Part shown: positions 1 through 7,927 of the stretch, piece after piece
Layout: each line of letters starts with the position of its first letter
Numbering within the stretch: position 1 is the first letter of the stretch
Assembly: GCA_934589155.1 (NCBI GenBank)
Contig: CAKTNP010000016.1
Coordinates: 1 to 40,418, forward strand
Length of the DNA stretch: 40,418 nt
Reading direction: 5' to 3'
From: an uncultured Oscillospiraceae bacterium
GTDB taxonomy: Bacteria > Bacillota > Clostridia > Oscillospirales > Oscillospiraceae
Notes under the pieces: generated by a model
Databases searched by the model: none
What the model was told of the DNA's origin: nothing
What the model saw: only the letters and a program-made list of their open reading frames with translations
Made by a program: the position numbers and the translations under genes

Positions 1-5
1 TGAAA

Positions 6-40
6 CAGGAAACGGCGTGACCGAAGCCACGCCGTTCCTG
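6..40. other. Strong hairpin without a U-tract
   Basis: The arms 6-19 and 28-40 pair over 13 positions with one bulged A and an 8-nt loop. No T-run follows, so it is not a standard intrinsic terminator by itself. It lies just upstream of the terminator at 70-96 and probably belongs to the 3' untranslated region of a gene left of the window. Confidence 0.4.
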
Positions 41-69
41 AGAAAATACGATATTACTTTCTTATGACC

Positions 70-96
70 CCCGACCTCAAGGCCGGGAATTTTTTT
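70..96 (+). terminator. Intrinsic terminator of an upstream gene
   Basis: The stem CCCGaCC / GGcCGGG has one A-C mismatch and a TCAA loop, and is followed by AA and seven T residues. It would end a plus-strand transcript entering from left of the window and separate it from the gene at 199. Confidence 0.6.
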
Positions 97-198
97 GCCT
101 ATTGGGGAATTGCCCTTTCCATTTTCGACGTTTTATTGTAAAATAAAGAATATGGCTCCCGGTCCCTCTTCGGAATAGAATATAGGGGAGGGATCGTT

Positions 199-507
199 AT
201 GTTCTGGGAGCTTTTTTTGTGGTTTTCCGCAGCCTTGGGCCTGGTCACCCTGTGCTGGGTGATCCTGGGTTTTCTGCTTCGCCCCTGGCCCAGAGAGCTG
301 CACCTGGTCATGGACCTGGAAAAGATACCGGAGGACCGGTGGGAGCATACCCTGCGTTGCCTTCGATGGCTGTGGGACCTGGGCCTTTTGCCGGGCCGGG
401 TCCTTCTTCGGAACTGGCTCCGGGCCGGGCCCCTGGCCTGCCGGATTCTGAGGGAATACCCCTTTACAAAATTAGAGGGCGAGGAAACGCCCCATGAGGA
501 GGAATAG
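199..507 (+). CDS. Small single-span membrane protein, unknown function
   Basis: This 102-residue protein is not recognised. A hydrophobic helix covers about residues 2-28 (FWELFLWFSAALGLVTLCW), followed by a short Arg/Pro-rich linker and a cytoplasmic-looking region rich in Arg, Leu and Trp. The tail is acidic (EGEETPHEEE). The ATG at 199 has a strong ribosome binding site, GGGGAGGG, about 7 nt upstream. The stop codon lies 2 nt before the TTG start of recD2, and the recD2 ribosome binding site is inside this gene, so the two are translationally coupled. The position suggests a conserved accessory of the recD2-comF operon, but nothing in the sequence shows a biochemical role. Confidence 0.75.
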   Translation: MFWELFLWFSAALGLVTLCWVILGFLLRPWPRELHLVMDLEKIPEDRWEHTLRCLRWLWDLGLLPGRVLLRNWLRAGPLACRILREYPFTKLEGEETPHEEE

Positions 508-509
508 CC

Positions 510-2723
510 TTGGCGGATATGGAATTGGAGCTGCTGCAGGGCACGGTATCCGCCGTGGTGTTCCAGAATCCGGAGAACGGTTATGCCGTTCTCCGGCTCA
601 GCCAGCCCGGCGGCGAGCCCGTCACGGTGGTGGGGACCATCCCCATGCCCGTGGTGGGGGAGCGGCTCATGGTCACCGGCAAGTGGACCAGCCACAGCTC
701 CTACGGGCGCCAGTTCGAGGCGGAATTTCTGGAGCGGCTGCTGCCGGAGACCAAGACGGAGATTCTGGGATACCTGTCCGCCCGGACCGTGAAGGGCATC
801 GGTCCCAAGCTGGCGGCCCGGATCGTGGACCGGTTCGGGGACGAGACTCTGAAAATTTTGGAGCGGAGCCCGGAGCGATTGGCGGAGATCTCCGGAATCT
901 CGGCGGAAAAGGCCAGATCCATCGGCCAGTACTTCCGCCAGATGACGGGAATGCGGAGTCTGATGGAATTTCTGACCCTTCACCATCTGCCCGGGGAACT
1001 GGCGGTGAAGCTCTATAAGCTCTATGGGGATACGGCCATGGAGACCGTGTATGAGGACCCCTATCTGCTCTCCGGCCCCGGCCTTGACGGGGACTTCGGA
1101 CTGGTGGACCGGTTCGCCATTGAGATCGGTATGGAATCCGACGATCCCCGCCGGATCGAGGCGGGGCTTCGGTTCGAGCTTCGGTATAACCTAAACGGCG
1201 GACACACCTTCCTGCCGGAGGAGAAGCTGCTTTTGGCCACGGCCCAGCTTCTCTCCATTGACCGGGAGGATGCCGCCGCCCGGCTGGAGCCCCTGGAGGA
1301 GCAGGGCAGACTGGTCCGCCGGACCCTGGCGGGGATCCCGGTGGTGTACCTGCCGGAATTGTATGAGGCGGAGACCTACCTCCGGGACCGGATCGGCGCC
1401 ATGGCGGCCCGGACCGTTAAGACTCCGGCGGGGCTTTCCCGGCTGGTCCGCCAGGCCGCCCGGGATAACGACATTCAATATTCGCCCCGGCAGGAGGAGG
1501 CCATCTGTCAGGGAGTGTCCAACGGCATCCTGCTGATCACCGGCGGCCCCGGCACCGGCAAGACCACCATTCTAAAGGGCCTGCTGGACGTACTGGACCA
1601 GTTGGGGGAAAAGACCCTGCTGGCGGCCCCCACCGGCCGGGCGGCCAAGCGCCTGTCGGAGGTGACGGACAAGCCTGCCTCCACCATCCACCGGCTTTTG
1701 GAGACGCAGTTGGACCCGGAAACCGGTCTCATGGTATTTCAAAAGGATGAGGACCAGCCTCTGGACGCCGCGGTGGTGGTGGTGGACGAGTGCTCCATGG
1801 TGGATGTGCTGCTGATGAACAGCCTCCTGCGGGCGGTGCCGGAACGGGCCCGGCTGATCCTGGTGGGTGACCCGGACCAGCTGCCTCCCGTGGGCCCCGG
1901 CTGCCCTTTTTCGGATATGATCCGCAGCGAGCGGGTACCCCTTGTGCGGCTGACGGAGATCTTCCGCCAGGCCCAGCAGAGCCTGATCGTCATGAACGCC
2001 CACCGGGTGAACCGGGGGGAGCTGCCGGACCTTGCCACCCGGGACCGGGACTTTTTCTTTCTGCGCCGCCGGGCGGAGGAGACTGCGGCTCAGACCATCG
2101 TGGATCTGGTGTCCCAGCGCCTGCCCAAAAACATGGGCATCCCCGCGTCGGAGATCCAGGTCTTGTCCCCCACCCGAAAGGGCGGCTGCGGCACGGCCCG
2201 GCTCAACGCCATGCTCCAGGCGGCCCTGAATCCCCCGTCTCCCGACAAACGGGAGAAAAAAACCGGAGAAATTTTGTTCCGGGAAGGGGATAAGGTGATG
2301 CAAATCCGGAACAACTATGATATACTATGGAAGAAATCTGACGGCTCCGCCCTGGGAACGGGGATCTTCAACGGGGACATCGGAGTGATCCTGGACATTG
2401 ATCTCAATATGGAGACGGTGCAGATTCGGTTCGACGACCGGATCGCCGAATACTCCTTTGATATGCTCTCGGAGCTGGAGCCCGCCTATGCCGTCACCGT
2501 ACATAAGAGCCAGGGCAGCGAATACCGGGCCGTGGTCCTGGCGGTGTATTCCGGCTCTGCCTATCTTCTGACCCGCAGCGTACTCTATACCGCCATCACC
2601 CGGGCCCGGGAGCTTCTGGTCCTGGTGGGCCGGGAGGAAGTGGTGGAGACCATGACCGCCAATGAAAAGCGCAGCCGCCGGTATTCCGGCCTGAAGCTGC
2701 GGCTCCAGGGGAAGGATCAATGA
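510..2723 (+). CDS. recD2: RecD2-type ATP-dependent DNA helicase
   Basis: This is a 5'-3' superfamily 1B DNA helicase of the RecD2 group, which acts in DNA repair and replication-fork maintenance without RecBC. The 737 residues match the usual family length. Residues 1-80 form the N-terminal OB-like region and about 93-190 the helix-hairpin-helix segment (VKGIGPKLAARIVDRFG). Motor motifs are in order: Walker A GGPGTGKTT at 345-353, Walker B VVVVDECSM at 422-430, GDPDQLPPVGPG at 453-464, TVHKSQGSE near 663-671 and YTAITRAR at 693-700. The start is TTG at 510, chosen because AGGAGG at 497-502 sits 7 nt upstream; the ATG at 519 would be too far. The stop overlaps the comF start by ATGA. Confidence 0.95.
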   Translation: MADMELELLQGTVSAVVFQNPENGYAVLRLSQPGGEPVTVVGTIPMPVVGERLMVTGKWTSHSSYGRQFEAEFLERLLPETKTEILGYLSARTVKGIGPKLAARIVDRFGDETLKILERSPERLAEISGISAEKARSIGQYFRQMTGMRSLMEFLTLHHLPGELAVKLYKLYGDTAMETVYEDPYLLSGPGLDGDFGLVDRFAIEIGMESDDPRRIEAGLRFELRYNLNGGHTFLPEEKLLLATAQLLSIDREDAAARLEPLEEQGRLVRRTLAGIPVVYLPELYEAETYLRDRIGAMAARTVKTPAGLSRLVRQAARDNDIQYSPRQEEAICQGVSNGILLITGGPGTGKTTILKGLLDVLDQLGEKTLLAAPTGRAAKRLSEVTDKPASTIHRLLETQLDPETGLMVFQKDEDQPLDAAVVVVDECSMVDVLLMNSLLRAVPERARLILVGDPDQLPPVGPGCPFSDMIRSERVPLVRLTEIFRQAQQSLIVMNAHRVNRGELPDLATRDRDFFFLRRRAEETAAQTIVDLVSQRLPKNMGIPASEIQVLSPTRKGGCGTARLNAMLQAALNPPSPDKREKKTGEILFREGDKVMQIRNNYDILWKKSDGSALGTGIFNGDIGVILDIDLNMETVQIRFDDRIAEYSFDMLSELEPAYAVTVHKSQGSEYRAVVLAVYSGSAYLLTRSVLYTAITRARELLVLVGREEVVETMTANEKRSRRYSGLKLRLQGKDQ

Positions 2724-3379
2724 GGGCCCTTCAGTGGCTGCTGGCCCGGTTGTTTCCGCCGAAGTGCGTGCTGTGTCAGAGGGTCCTGGCCTCGGAGGAG
2801 ACGGATCTGTGCGGACCCTGCCGCCTGGGCCTTCCCGCGGCGGACCGGATCGATGCTCCGGTGCGCTATACCAACGGCTGTACCGCCGCCCTGTATTATG
2901 AGGGAAAGGTCCGGGAAAGCATTCTGCGCTATAAATTCTCCGGAAAAAGCGGCTACTCCGCCGCCTTCGGCCGGATCCTGGGCACCCGGATCCTCCGGGA
3001 CTTCTCCCAGGGCTTTGATCTTGTGACCTTTGCCCCGGTCAGCGCCAGGCGGCGACGAAAGCGGGGCTATGATCAGGGGGAGCTGCTGGCCCGGGCCGTC
3101 GGCCGGGAGCTGGGGATCCCCGCCGAACGAACCTTGAAGAAAATACGAAACAACCCGGCCCAGTCCGGGATCCGGGACGCCGCCCGGCGTCGGGCCAATG
3201 TGGCCGGTGTTTACCGGCTTGCGGGCCGGGATCCCCGGGGACTGCGGATCCTGCTGGTGGACGACGTGCTGACCACCGGCGCCACACTGTCCGAGTGCGC
3301 CCGGGTATTGCAGACGGCGGGAGCGGCTTCCGTGACCGTCGGGGCCCTTGCCTGCGGGCGGCCCAAAAACAAGAGGTGA
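2720..3379 (+). CDS. comF: ComF family phosphoribosyltransferase-like protein
   Basis: ComF proteins are cytoplasmic and linked to natural DNA uptake; related forms occur in many non-competent bacteria. The 219-residue protein has an N-terminal zinc-finger-like pair of CxxC motifs (C16/C19 and C31/C34). It ends with a type I phosphoribosyltransferase fold whose PRPP-binding loop, VDDVLTTGAT, lies at about 180-189. The substrate of the PRT domain is not known for the family. The ATG overlaps the recD2 stop (ATGA), so the pair is translationally coupled, and both act on DNA. The MreB-like gene follows after 4 nt. Confidence 0.92.
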   Translation: MRALQWLLARLFPPKCVLCQRVLASEETDLCGPCRLGLPAADRIDAPVRYTNGCTAALYYEGKVRESILRYKFSGKSGYSAAFGRILGTRILRDFSQGFDLVTFAPVSARRRRKRGYDQGELLARAVGRELGIPAERTLKKIRNNPAQSGIRDAARRRANVAGVYRLAGRDPRGLRILLVDDVLTTGATLSECARVLQTAGAASVTVGALACGRPKNKR

Positions 3380-3383
3380 TACG

Positions 3384-4415
3384 ATGCGACTGTTTTCCAA
3401 CGACCTGGGCGTGGACCTGGGTACTGCCAATGTTCTTATCTATGCGGACCAGCGGGGCATTGTCCTGCGGGAGCCGTCCATGGTGGCCATCGACCGGAAC
3501 ACCAGCAAGATCTTGAAGGTGGGCGCCGATGCCCGGAATATGATGGGACGGACTCCCGGCAACGTGGTGACCATGCGGCCTTTGAAGGACGGCGTCATTA
3601 CGGACCATGAAATGACGGAGAAAATGCTGGAGGAGTTCTTCCGCAAGGTCATTAAGTACTCTCTGGTGAAGCCCCGTGTCATTGTCTCCGTGCCCTCCAG
3701 CGTGTCGGAGATCGAGGAGCGGGCGGTTATCAACGCCGCTATGGAGGCCGGTGCCCGCCGGGTGTACCTGATCGAGGAGCCCTTGGCCGCGGCCCGGGGC
3801 GCCAACCTGGATATTTCCGGCCCCGGGGGCCATATGGTGGTGGACATCGGCGGCGGCACCACGGATATTGCGGTGCTGACCATGAACGCCGTGGCCGTGT
3901 CCAACTCTGTGAAGGTGGCGGGCGACAGCTTTGACGAGGCCGTCATTCGCCTGGCCCGGCGGCGCTACGGCGTGGTCATCGGGGCCTCCACCGCCGAGGA
4001 TGTGAAGATCAACATCGGCTGCGTGGTGAAGCGGCCGGAGAATCTGGCCATGACCGTCACCGGCCGTGACCTGAAAACGGGCCTGGCCCGGGAAATCACC
4101 CTGCAGTCCGACGAGCTGCGGGAGGAAATGTATAAGACCGCCCGGCGGATCCTGGACGCCATCATGACGGTGCTGGAGCGGACCTCCCCGGAGCTGGTGG
4201 CGGATGTGGCCTCCGGCGGCATTGTCCTGACGGGAGGCGGCAGCCAGCTCTACGGCATGGACCAACTCATTGCGGAAAAGACCCAGATGCCCTGCACCAT
4301 TGCCGATGACGCGGCCTCCTGCGTGGCCCTGGGCTGCGGCAAGTGCCTGGAGTGGCTGAACCACATGACCGAGGGCCCCATCAACATCGCCCGGAAACGT
4401 TTGCTGCGGAATTAA
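3384..4415 (+). CDS. MreB/Mbl-family rod shape protein
   Basis: This is a bacterial actin homologue of 343 residues. Members polymerise under the membrane and guide cell-wall synthesis. The phosphate-1 loop GVDLGTANVLIY opens the protein, VDIGGGTTDIAV (about residues 153-164) is the phosphate-2 loop, and LTGGGSQLYGMDQL near 280 is the adenosine-binding motif. The ATG at 3384 has the ribosome binding site AAGAGGTGA just upstream; an upstream in-frame ATG at 3348 lies inside comF and lacks one. No mreC or mreD follows, unlike the classic mre operon, so this may be an Mbl-like or extra paralogue. The hairpin at 4420-4448 lies just after the stop. Confidence 0.93.
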   Translation: MRLFSNDLGVDLGTANVLIYADQRGIVLREPSMVAIDRNTSKILKVGADARNMMGRTPGNVVTMRPLKDGVITDHEMTEKMLEEFFRKVIKYSLVKPRVIVSVPSSVSEIEERAVINAAMEAGARRVYLIEEPLAAARGANLDISGPGGHMVVDIGGGTTDIAVLTMNAVAVSNSVKVAGDSFDEAVIRLARRRYGVVIGASTAEDVKINIGCVVKRPENLAMTVTGRDLKTGLAREITLQSDELREEMYKTARRILDAIMTVLERTSPELVADVASGGIVLTGGGSQLYGMDQLIAEKTQMPCTIADDAASCVALGCGKCLEWLNHMTEGPINIARKRLLRN

Positions 4416-4419
4416 CGGC

Positions 4420-4448
4420 TGCGCCGCGGGAATTGTTCCTGCGGCGCA
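4420..4448 (+). terminator. Strong hairpin after the MreB-like gene
   Basis: The arms 4420-4432 and 4436-4448 pair over 13 positions with one G-U and a TTG loop, followed by only three T residues. It could be a weak terminator or a read-through attenuator ahead of the glycosyltransferase gene at 4494, or it could protect the upstream mRNA end. Confidence 0.5.
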
Positions 4449-4493
4449 TTTCCCTGCCCGGGGCAGGAACATAGAAAGAAAAGGCGGGTTAGT

Positions 4494-6719
4494 ATGAAGA
4501 TCATCCATTTAATCTCCGGCGGCGATGTGGGCGGAGCCAAGACCCACGTGCTGTCGCTGCTCCAGGGCCTCTGCCGGGACAATCAGGTGCTTCTGACCTG
4601 CTTTATGGAGGGGGACTTCTCCCGGGACGCGGAGAAGCTGGGGATCCCCGTGAAGATCATGTCCTCCAGAAATCTGCCCCGGGTCTGCCATGATTTGGTG
4701 AAGCTCATCCGGCAGGAGCAGTTCCAGGTGGTCCACTGCCACGGCTCCCGGGCCAATCTCATGGGGGCCCTGATCCGGGACCGGATCTCCGTTCCCATTG
4801 TGACCACCATCCACAGCGACCCGAAGCTGGATTACATGGGCCGGCCCATGGCCAACCTGGTCTACGGCAGGAGCAACGCCTGGGCCTTAAAGCGCCTGCG
4901 CTACCGGGAGGGGGTCTCCGGCCCCACCTGCGAGATGCTGACGGAGCGGGGCTTTTCGCCGCTGCACACCTTTGAGATCTGCAACGGCGTGGATTTCTCC
5001 GACCTGACCGCCCCCGTGGACCGGCAGACCTTCCTGGATTCCCTGGGCCTGAGCCGGGAGGAAAATTCCGTGGTCTTCGGCATCGCCGCCCGGATCTCCC
5101 CGGTGAAGGACATGAAGACCCTGGTCCGGGGCTTTGCCAAGGCGGCGGAGCAGGAGCCGGGGATCCGGCTCATCATCGCCGGAGACGGTGAGGAGCGGCC
5201 GGAGCTGGAAAAGCTGGTGGGGGACCTGGGCCTCCGGGACAAAGTTGTTTTTGCGGGCTGGCTGACGGATACGGCCAGCTTCTACAACGCCATTGACGTG
5301 AACGTGCTGACTTCCCTGTCCGAGGGCTTTCCCTACGCCATTCCCGAGGGAGCCCGGATGCGCTGCGCCACCATCGCCACCAACATCGGCGGCATCCCCC
5401 AGGTGGTCCACCAGGAGGAGACGGGGCTCCTGTTTCGTCCCGGGGATACAGACGCCCTGGCGGAATGGATGCTGCGCCTGGCCCGGGATGGGGACCTGCG
5501 CCGCCGCCTGGGCGACGCCATTTTCGAGTACGTCCGGGAGCATTACTCCCTGGAGGCCACCTGCCGCCGCCAGATGGAGATCTATGAGAAGATCTTCCGG
5601 CTGGAAGAGCGCCGGGACCTGCCTCGGGACGGGGTGGTGATCTGCGGCTCCTATGGCAACGGCAATGCGGGAGACGATACCATTTTGAGATCCATCGTGC
5701 ATCAGCTTCGGGAGAAGGACCCCTTGCTTCCCATCTGCGTCATGTCCCGGACTCCGTCGGCGACGGCGAAGCAGACCGGCGCCGACAGCGTGTACAGTTT
5801 TTCTCTGCTGCGGGCCATGGGCCGAATGCGCCGGGCGGCCATGTTCATTTCCGGCGGCGGCAGTCTGATCCAGGATGTGACCAGCACCAGGAGCCTTCTG
5901 TATTACCTGTTCACCATCCGCCTGGCCCACCGGCTGGGCTGCCGGGTCATGATGTACGGCTGCGGCATCGGCCCCGTGCGGCGTCGGATGAACCGGGCCC
6001 TGTCGGGCCGGGTGCTGAACGGCTCCGTGGATTACGCCACCCTGCGGGATCCGGACTCCCTGCAGGAGCTGCGGGACCTGGGGGCCGCCCGGGTCCGGGC
6101 CCGGGTCACGGCGGATCCGGCCCTGCTGTTGGAGACCGAGGATGAGAAAATCCGGGAGTACCTGAAAAACGCGGGGATCCGCCCCGATGGGAAGTACTGC
6201 CTCTTTGCCCTGCGGCCCTGGAAACTGGAGCGGCGGCAGTTGGCGGCCTTTGCGGCGGCGGCGGACTACGCCTACGACTCCTACGGCATGACCCCGGTGT
6301 TCTTTATGATGGAGCCCGCCAAGGACCGGGAGATCACGGAGCGGGTGGCCGCCAAGGTGGGGGTGCCCTATGTGATCCTGCCGCCCCTGGAGGATGACAG
6401 CGCCATCTGCGCTCTCATGTGCCGGATGAAGCTGGTGGTGTCCATGCGGCTCCACGCCCTGATCTTTGCCGCCAGCCAGGGGATCCCGGTGGTAGGCATC
6501 GCCTACGACCCCAAGGTCAGCAGCTTCCTGGACTATATGGGCCAGGAGTGCTGCCTGCTGCCCGGGGAGATCACCGACGGGAACCTGCTGGATCAGATGG
6601 ACGCGGCCATTTCCGGGGAAGCCGCCACGGAGGCCATTGTGGTCCGCATGCGGGCCCTGGCCGCTCAGAACGGAGAGATCGCCTGGAGCCTGCTCACGGG
6701 CAACCATGGAGAAATTTGA
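4494..6719 (+). CDS. GT4 glycosyltransferase fused to CsaB-type pyruvyl transferase
   Basis: This 741-residue protein contains two enzymes. Residues 1-370 form a GT-B fold GT4 glycosyltransferase: an N-terminal GGxxGGAKTHV loop at 9-19, IIAGDGEERPELE near 227-239, and the sugar-nucleotide Ex7E motif (SEGFPYAIPEGA, about 276-287). Residues about 379-735 match CsaB, which adds pyruvate as a ketal to a wall polysaccharide. Its signatures are SYGNGNAGDDTILRSI (386-401), ISGGGSLIQDVTS (452-464) and SMRLHALIFAASQGIPVVGI near the end. CsaB is normally a separate protein of about 360 residues. Pyruvylated wall polymers anchor SLH-domain proteins, but no SLH protein is in the window. The gene follows the MreB-like gene, consistent with wall assembly. 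Confidence 0.9.
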   Translation: MKIIHLISGGDVGGAKTHVLSLLQGLCRDNQVLLTCFMEGDFSRDAEKLGIPVKIMSSRNLPRVCHDLVKLIRQEQFQVVHCHGSRANLMGALIRDRISVPIVTTIHSDPKLDYMGRPMANLVYGRSNAWALKRLRYREGVSGPTCEMLTERGFSPLHTFEICNGVDFSDLTAPVDRQTFLDSLGLSREENSVVFGIAARISPVKDMKTLVRGFAKAAEQEPGIRLIIAGDGEERPELEKLVGDLGLRDKVVFAGWLTDTASFYNAIDVNVLTSLSEGFPYAIPEGARMRCATIATNIGGIPQVVHQEETGLLFRPGDTDALAEWMLRLARDGDLRRRLGDAIFEYVREHYSLEATCRRQMEIYEKIFRLEERRDLPRDGVVICGSYGNGNAGDDTILRSIVHQLREKDPLLPICVMSRTPSATAKQTGADSVYSFSLLRAMGRMRRAAMFISGGGSLIQDVTSTRSLLYYLFTIRLAHRLGCRVMMYGCGIGPVRRRMNRALSGRVLNGSVDYATLRDPDSLQELRDLGAARVRARVTADPALLLETEDEKIREYLKNAGIRPDGKYCLFALRPWKLERRQLAAFAAAADYAYDSYGMTPVFFMMEPAKDREITERVAAKVGVPYVILPPLEDDSAICALMCRMKLVVSMRLHALIFAASQGIPVVGIAYDPKVSSFLDYMGQECCLLPGEITDGNLLDQMDAAISGEAATEAIVVRMRALAAQNGEIAWSLLTGNHGEI

Positions 6720-6720
6720 A

Positions 6721-7209
6721 ATGGAGCTTTGGGACAGTTACGATAACCGGGGGAACCGGATCCCCGGGGAGACCCTGGTCCGGGGAGAGCCTGTGCCGGA
6801 GGGCCGCTTTCACCTGGTGTGCGAGGTCCTGGTCCGGCATCGGGACGGCACCTATCTTCTCATGCGGCGGGACCCCGGAAAGCACTACGGCGGCTTTTGG
6901 GAGGCCACGGCCGGCGGCTCCGCCCTGCGGGGGGAGGCCGCTCTGGACTGCGCCCTGCGGGAGCTGCGGGAAGAGACCGGCATCCGGGCGGAAGATCTGA
7001 CGGAGCTGGGCACCGTGATCCATCGGGGCCATCGGACCATTTATACGGAGTTCCTGTGTGAAACGGACTGGGACAAAACCGCCGTGACCTTACAGGATGG
7101 AGAGACCGTGGCCTTCCGCTGGGTCAGGAAAGAAGAATTCCGGACCCTGGACAGAACCAATTTGGTCACCACCAGAATGCAGATATTTGTACCGGAACTG
7201 CGAAAATAA
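6721..7209 (+). CDS. Nudix hydrolase
   Basis: The 162-residue protein carries a complete Nudix box, Gx5Ex7REUxEExGU, in GSALRGEAALDCALRELREE followed by TGI. Nudix enzymes cleave nucleoside diphosphates linked to another group using Mg2+ or Mn2+. The N-terminal MELWDSYDNRGNRIPGETLVRGE segment resembles the isopentenyl-diphosphate isomerase / YfcD-like branch, so the substrate may not be a mutagenic nucleotide. The ATG at 6721 is preferred because GGAGAA lies 7 nt upstream; an alternative ATG at 6706 overlaps the previous gene. The gene starts 1 nt after the stop of the GT4-CsaB gene, so the two are co-transcribed, and a strong terminator follows. Confidence 0.9.
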   Translation: MELWDSYDNRGNRIPGETLVRGEPVPEGRFHLVCEVLVRHRDGTYLLMRRDPGKHYGGFWEATAGGSALRGEAALDCALRELREETGIRAEDLTELGTVIHRGHRTIYTEFLCETDWDKTAVTLQDGETVAFRWVRKEEFRTLDRTNLVTTRMQIFVPELRK

Positions 7210-7213
7210 AGAC

Positions 7214-7247
7214 AAGGGCGTGGACCGCGTTTGCGGTCCACGCCCTT
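7214..7247. terminator. Bidirectional terminator between Nudix gene and queH
   Basis: A perfect 15-bp stem (7214-7228 with 7233-7247) encloses a GTTT loop. It starts with AA and ends with TTT on either strand, so it can end both the plus-strand operon and the minus-strand queH, which converge here. Confidence 0.85.
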
Positions 7248-7254
7248 TGTGCAG

Positions 7255-7800
7255 TTAGGGGATGATCTTGCTGGCCTTCAGATACCGCTCCTCTTCGGAG
7301 AATACACAGCCGCAGTATTTCTGCATGTAAAAGCCCAGCTCCCGGGCCCGTTCCTGGCCTGCCCGGAAATAAGGGCGGAAGTCCCGGTATAGGAAGGTGA
7401 CGCCGTACTCTGCGGCGGCCCGCTCCGCCACCTCCCGCATGAGCTCGTGCTTCTGATAGGGGCTGATGAACAGGGAGGAGGTGAAGCTGTCAAAGCCTCC
7501 CTCCTTGGCGGTCCTGGCCGCCTCAAACAGCCGCATTTCATAGCACTTGACGCAGCGGTTCGGAATGTCCTCTGCCACCGCCCGGACAAAGGGCCGCAGG
7601 CCGTAGTCGTTTTTCTCGATAAGGGGCAATTCAATGGTCCCGGCATAGTCCCGGAGACAGTTCCGCCGGGACCGATATTCCGTAAAGGGATGAATATTGG
7701 GGTTGTACCAGAACCCCGTGACCTCAAAATGCTCCCCCCGCAGCACGTCGATGCACTGGTTGGCGCAGGGGGCGCAGCAGATATGCAAAAGCGTTTTCAA
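7255..7800 (-). CDS. queH: Epoxyqueuosine reductase QueH
   Basis: QueH (formerly DUF208) reduces epoxyqueuosine to queuosine in tRNA, the last step of that modification, in bacteria that lack QueG. The 181-residue protein shows the family cysteines: HICCAPC at 6-12, CVKC at 83-86 and YCGC at 162-165, which bind the iron-sulfur cluster and a second metal. SSLFISPYQKH (about 108-118) is a family motif. The start is TTG at 7800, with AGGAGGG 8 nt upstream and no better ATG. It is a single-gene unit with its own promoter at 7830-7858, divergent from adenine deaminase. No other queuosine genes are visible here. Confidence 0.95.
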   Translation of the reverse strand: MKTLLHICCAPCANQCIDVLRGEHFEVTGFWYNPNIHPFTEYRSRRNCLRDYAGTIELPLIEKNDYGLRPFVRAVAEDIPNRCVKCYEMRLFEAARTAKEGGFDSFTSSLFISPYQKHELMREVAERAAAEYGVTFLYRDFRPYFRAGQERARELGFYMQKYCGCVFSEEERYLKASKIIP

Positions 7801-7829
7801 CCTGGGATCCCTCCTTGTAGTCTGGCTCC

Positions 7830-7858
7830 ATTATACCACGGCCCCGATGCTTACGCAA
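7830..7858 (-). promoter_or_regulatory. Sigma-A promoter of queH
   Basis: On the minus strand TTGCGT (7853-7858) and TATAAT (7830-7835) are separated by 17 bp. The queH ribosome binding site and TTG start follow about 30 nt downstream. Confidence 0.75.
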
Positions 7859-7867
7859 ATTTTTCTG

Positions 7868-7896
7868 TGGACAAAGCCCCGGCGCAATGCTATCAT
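7868..7896 (+). promoter_or_regulatory. Sigma-A promoter of adenine deaminase
   Basis: TGGACA (7868-7873) and TATCAT (7891-7896) are separated by 17 bp on the plus strand, about 30 nt before the deaminase start. Its -35 lies 9 bp from the -35 of the divergent queH promoter, so the two may compete. Confidence 0.65.
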
Positions 7897-7927
7897 TAGT
7901 GTAAAAAAGGGCGAAAGGATGATGTTC

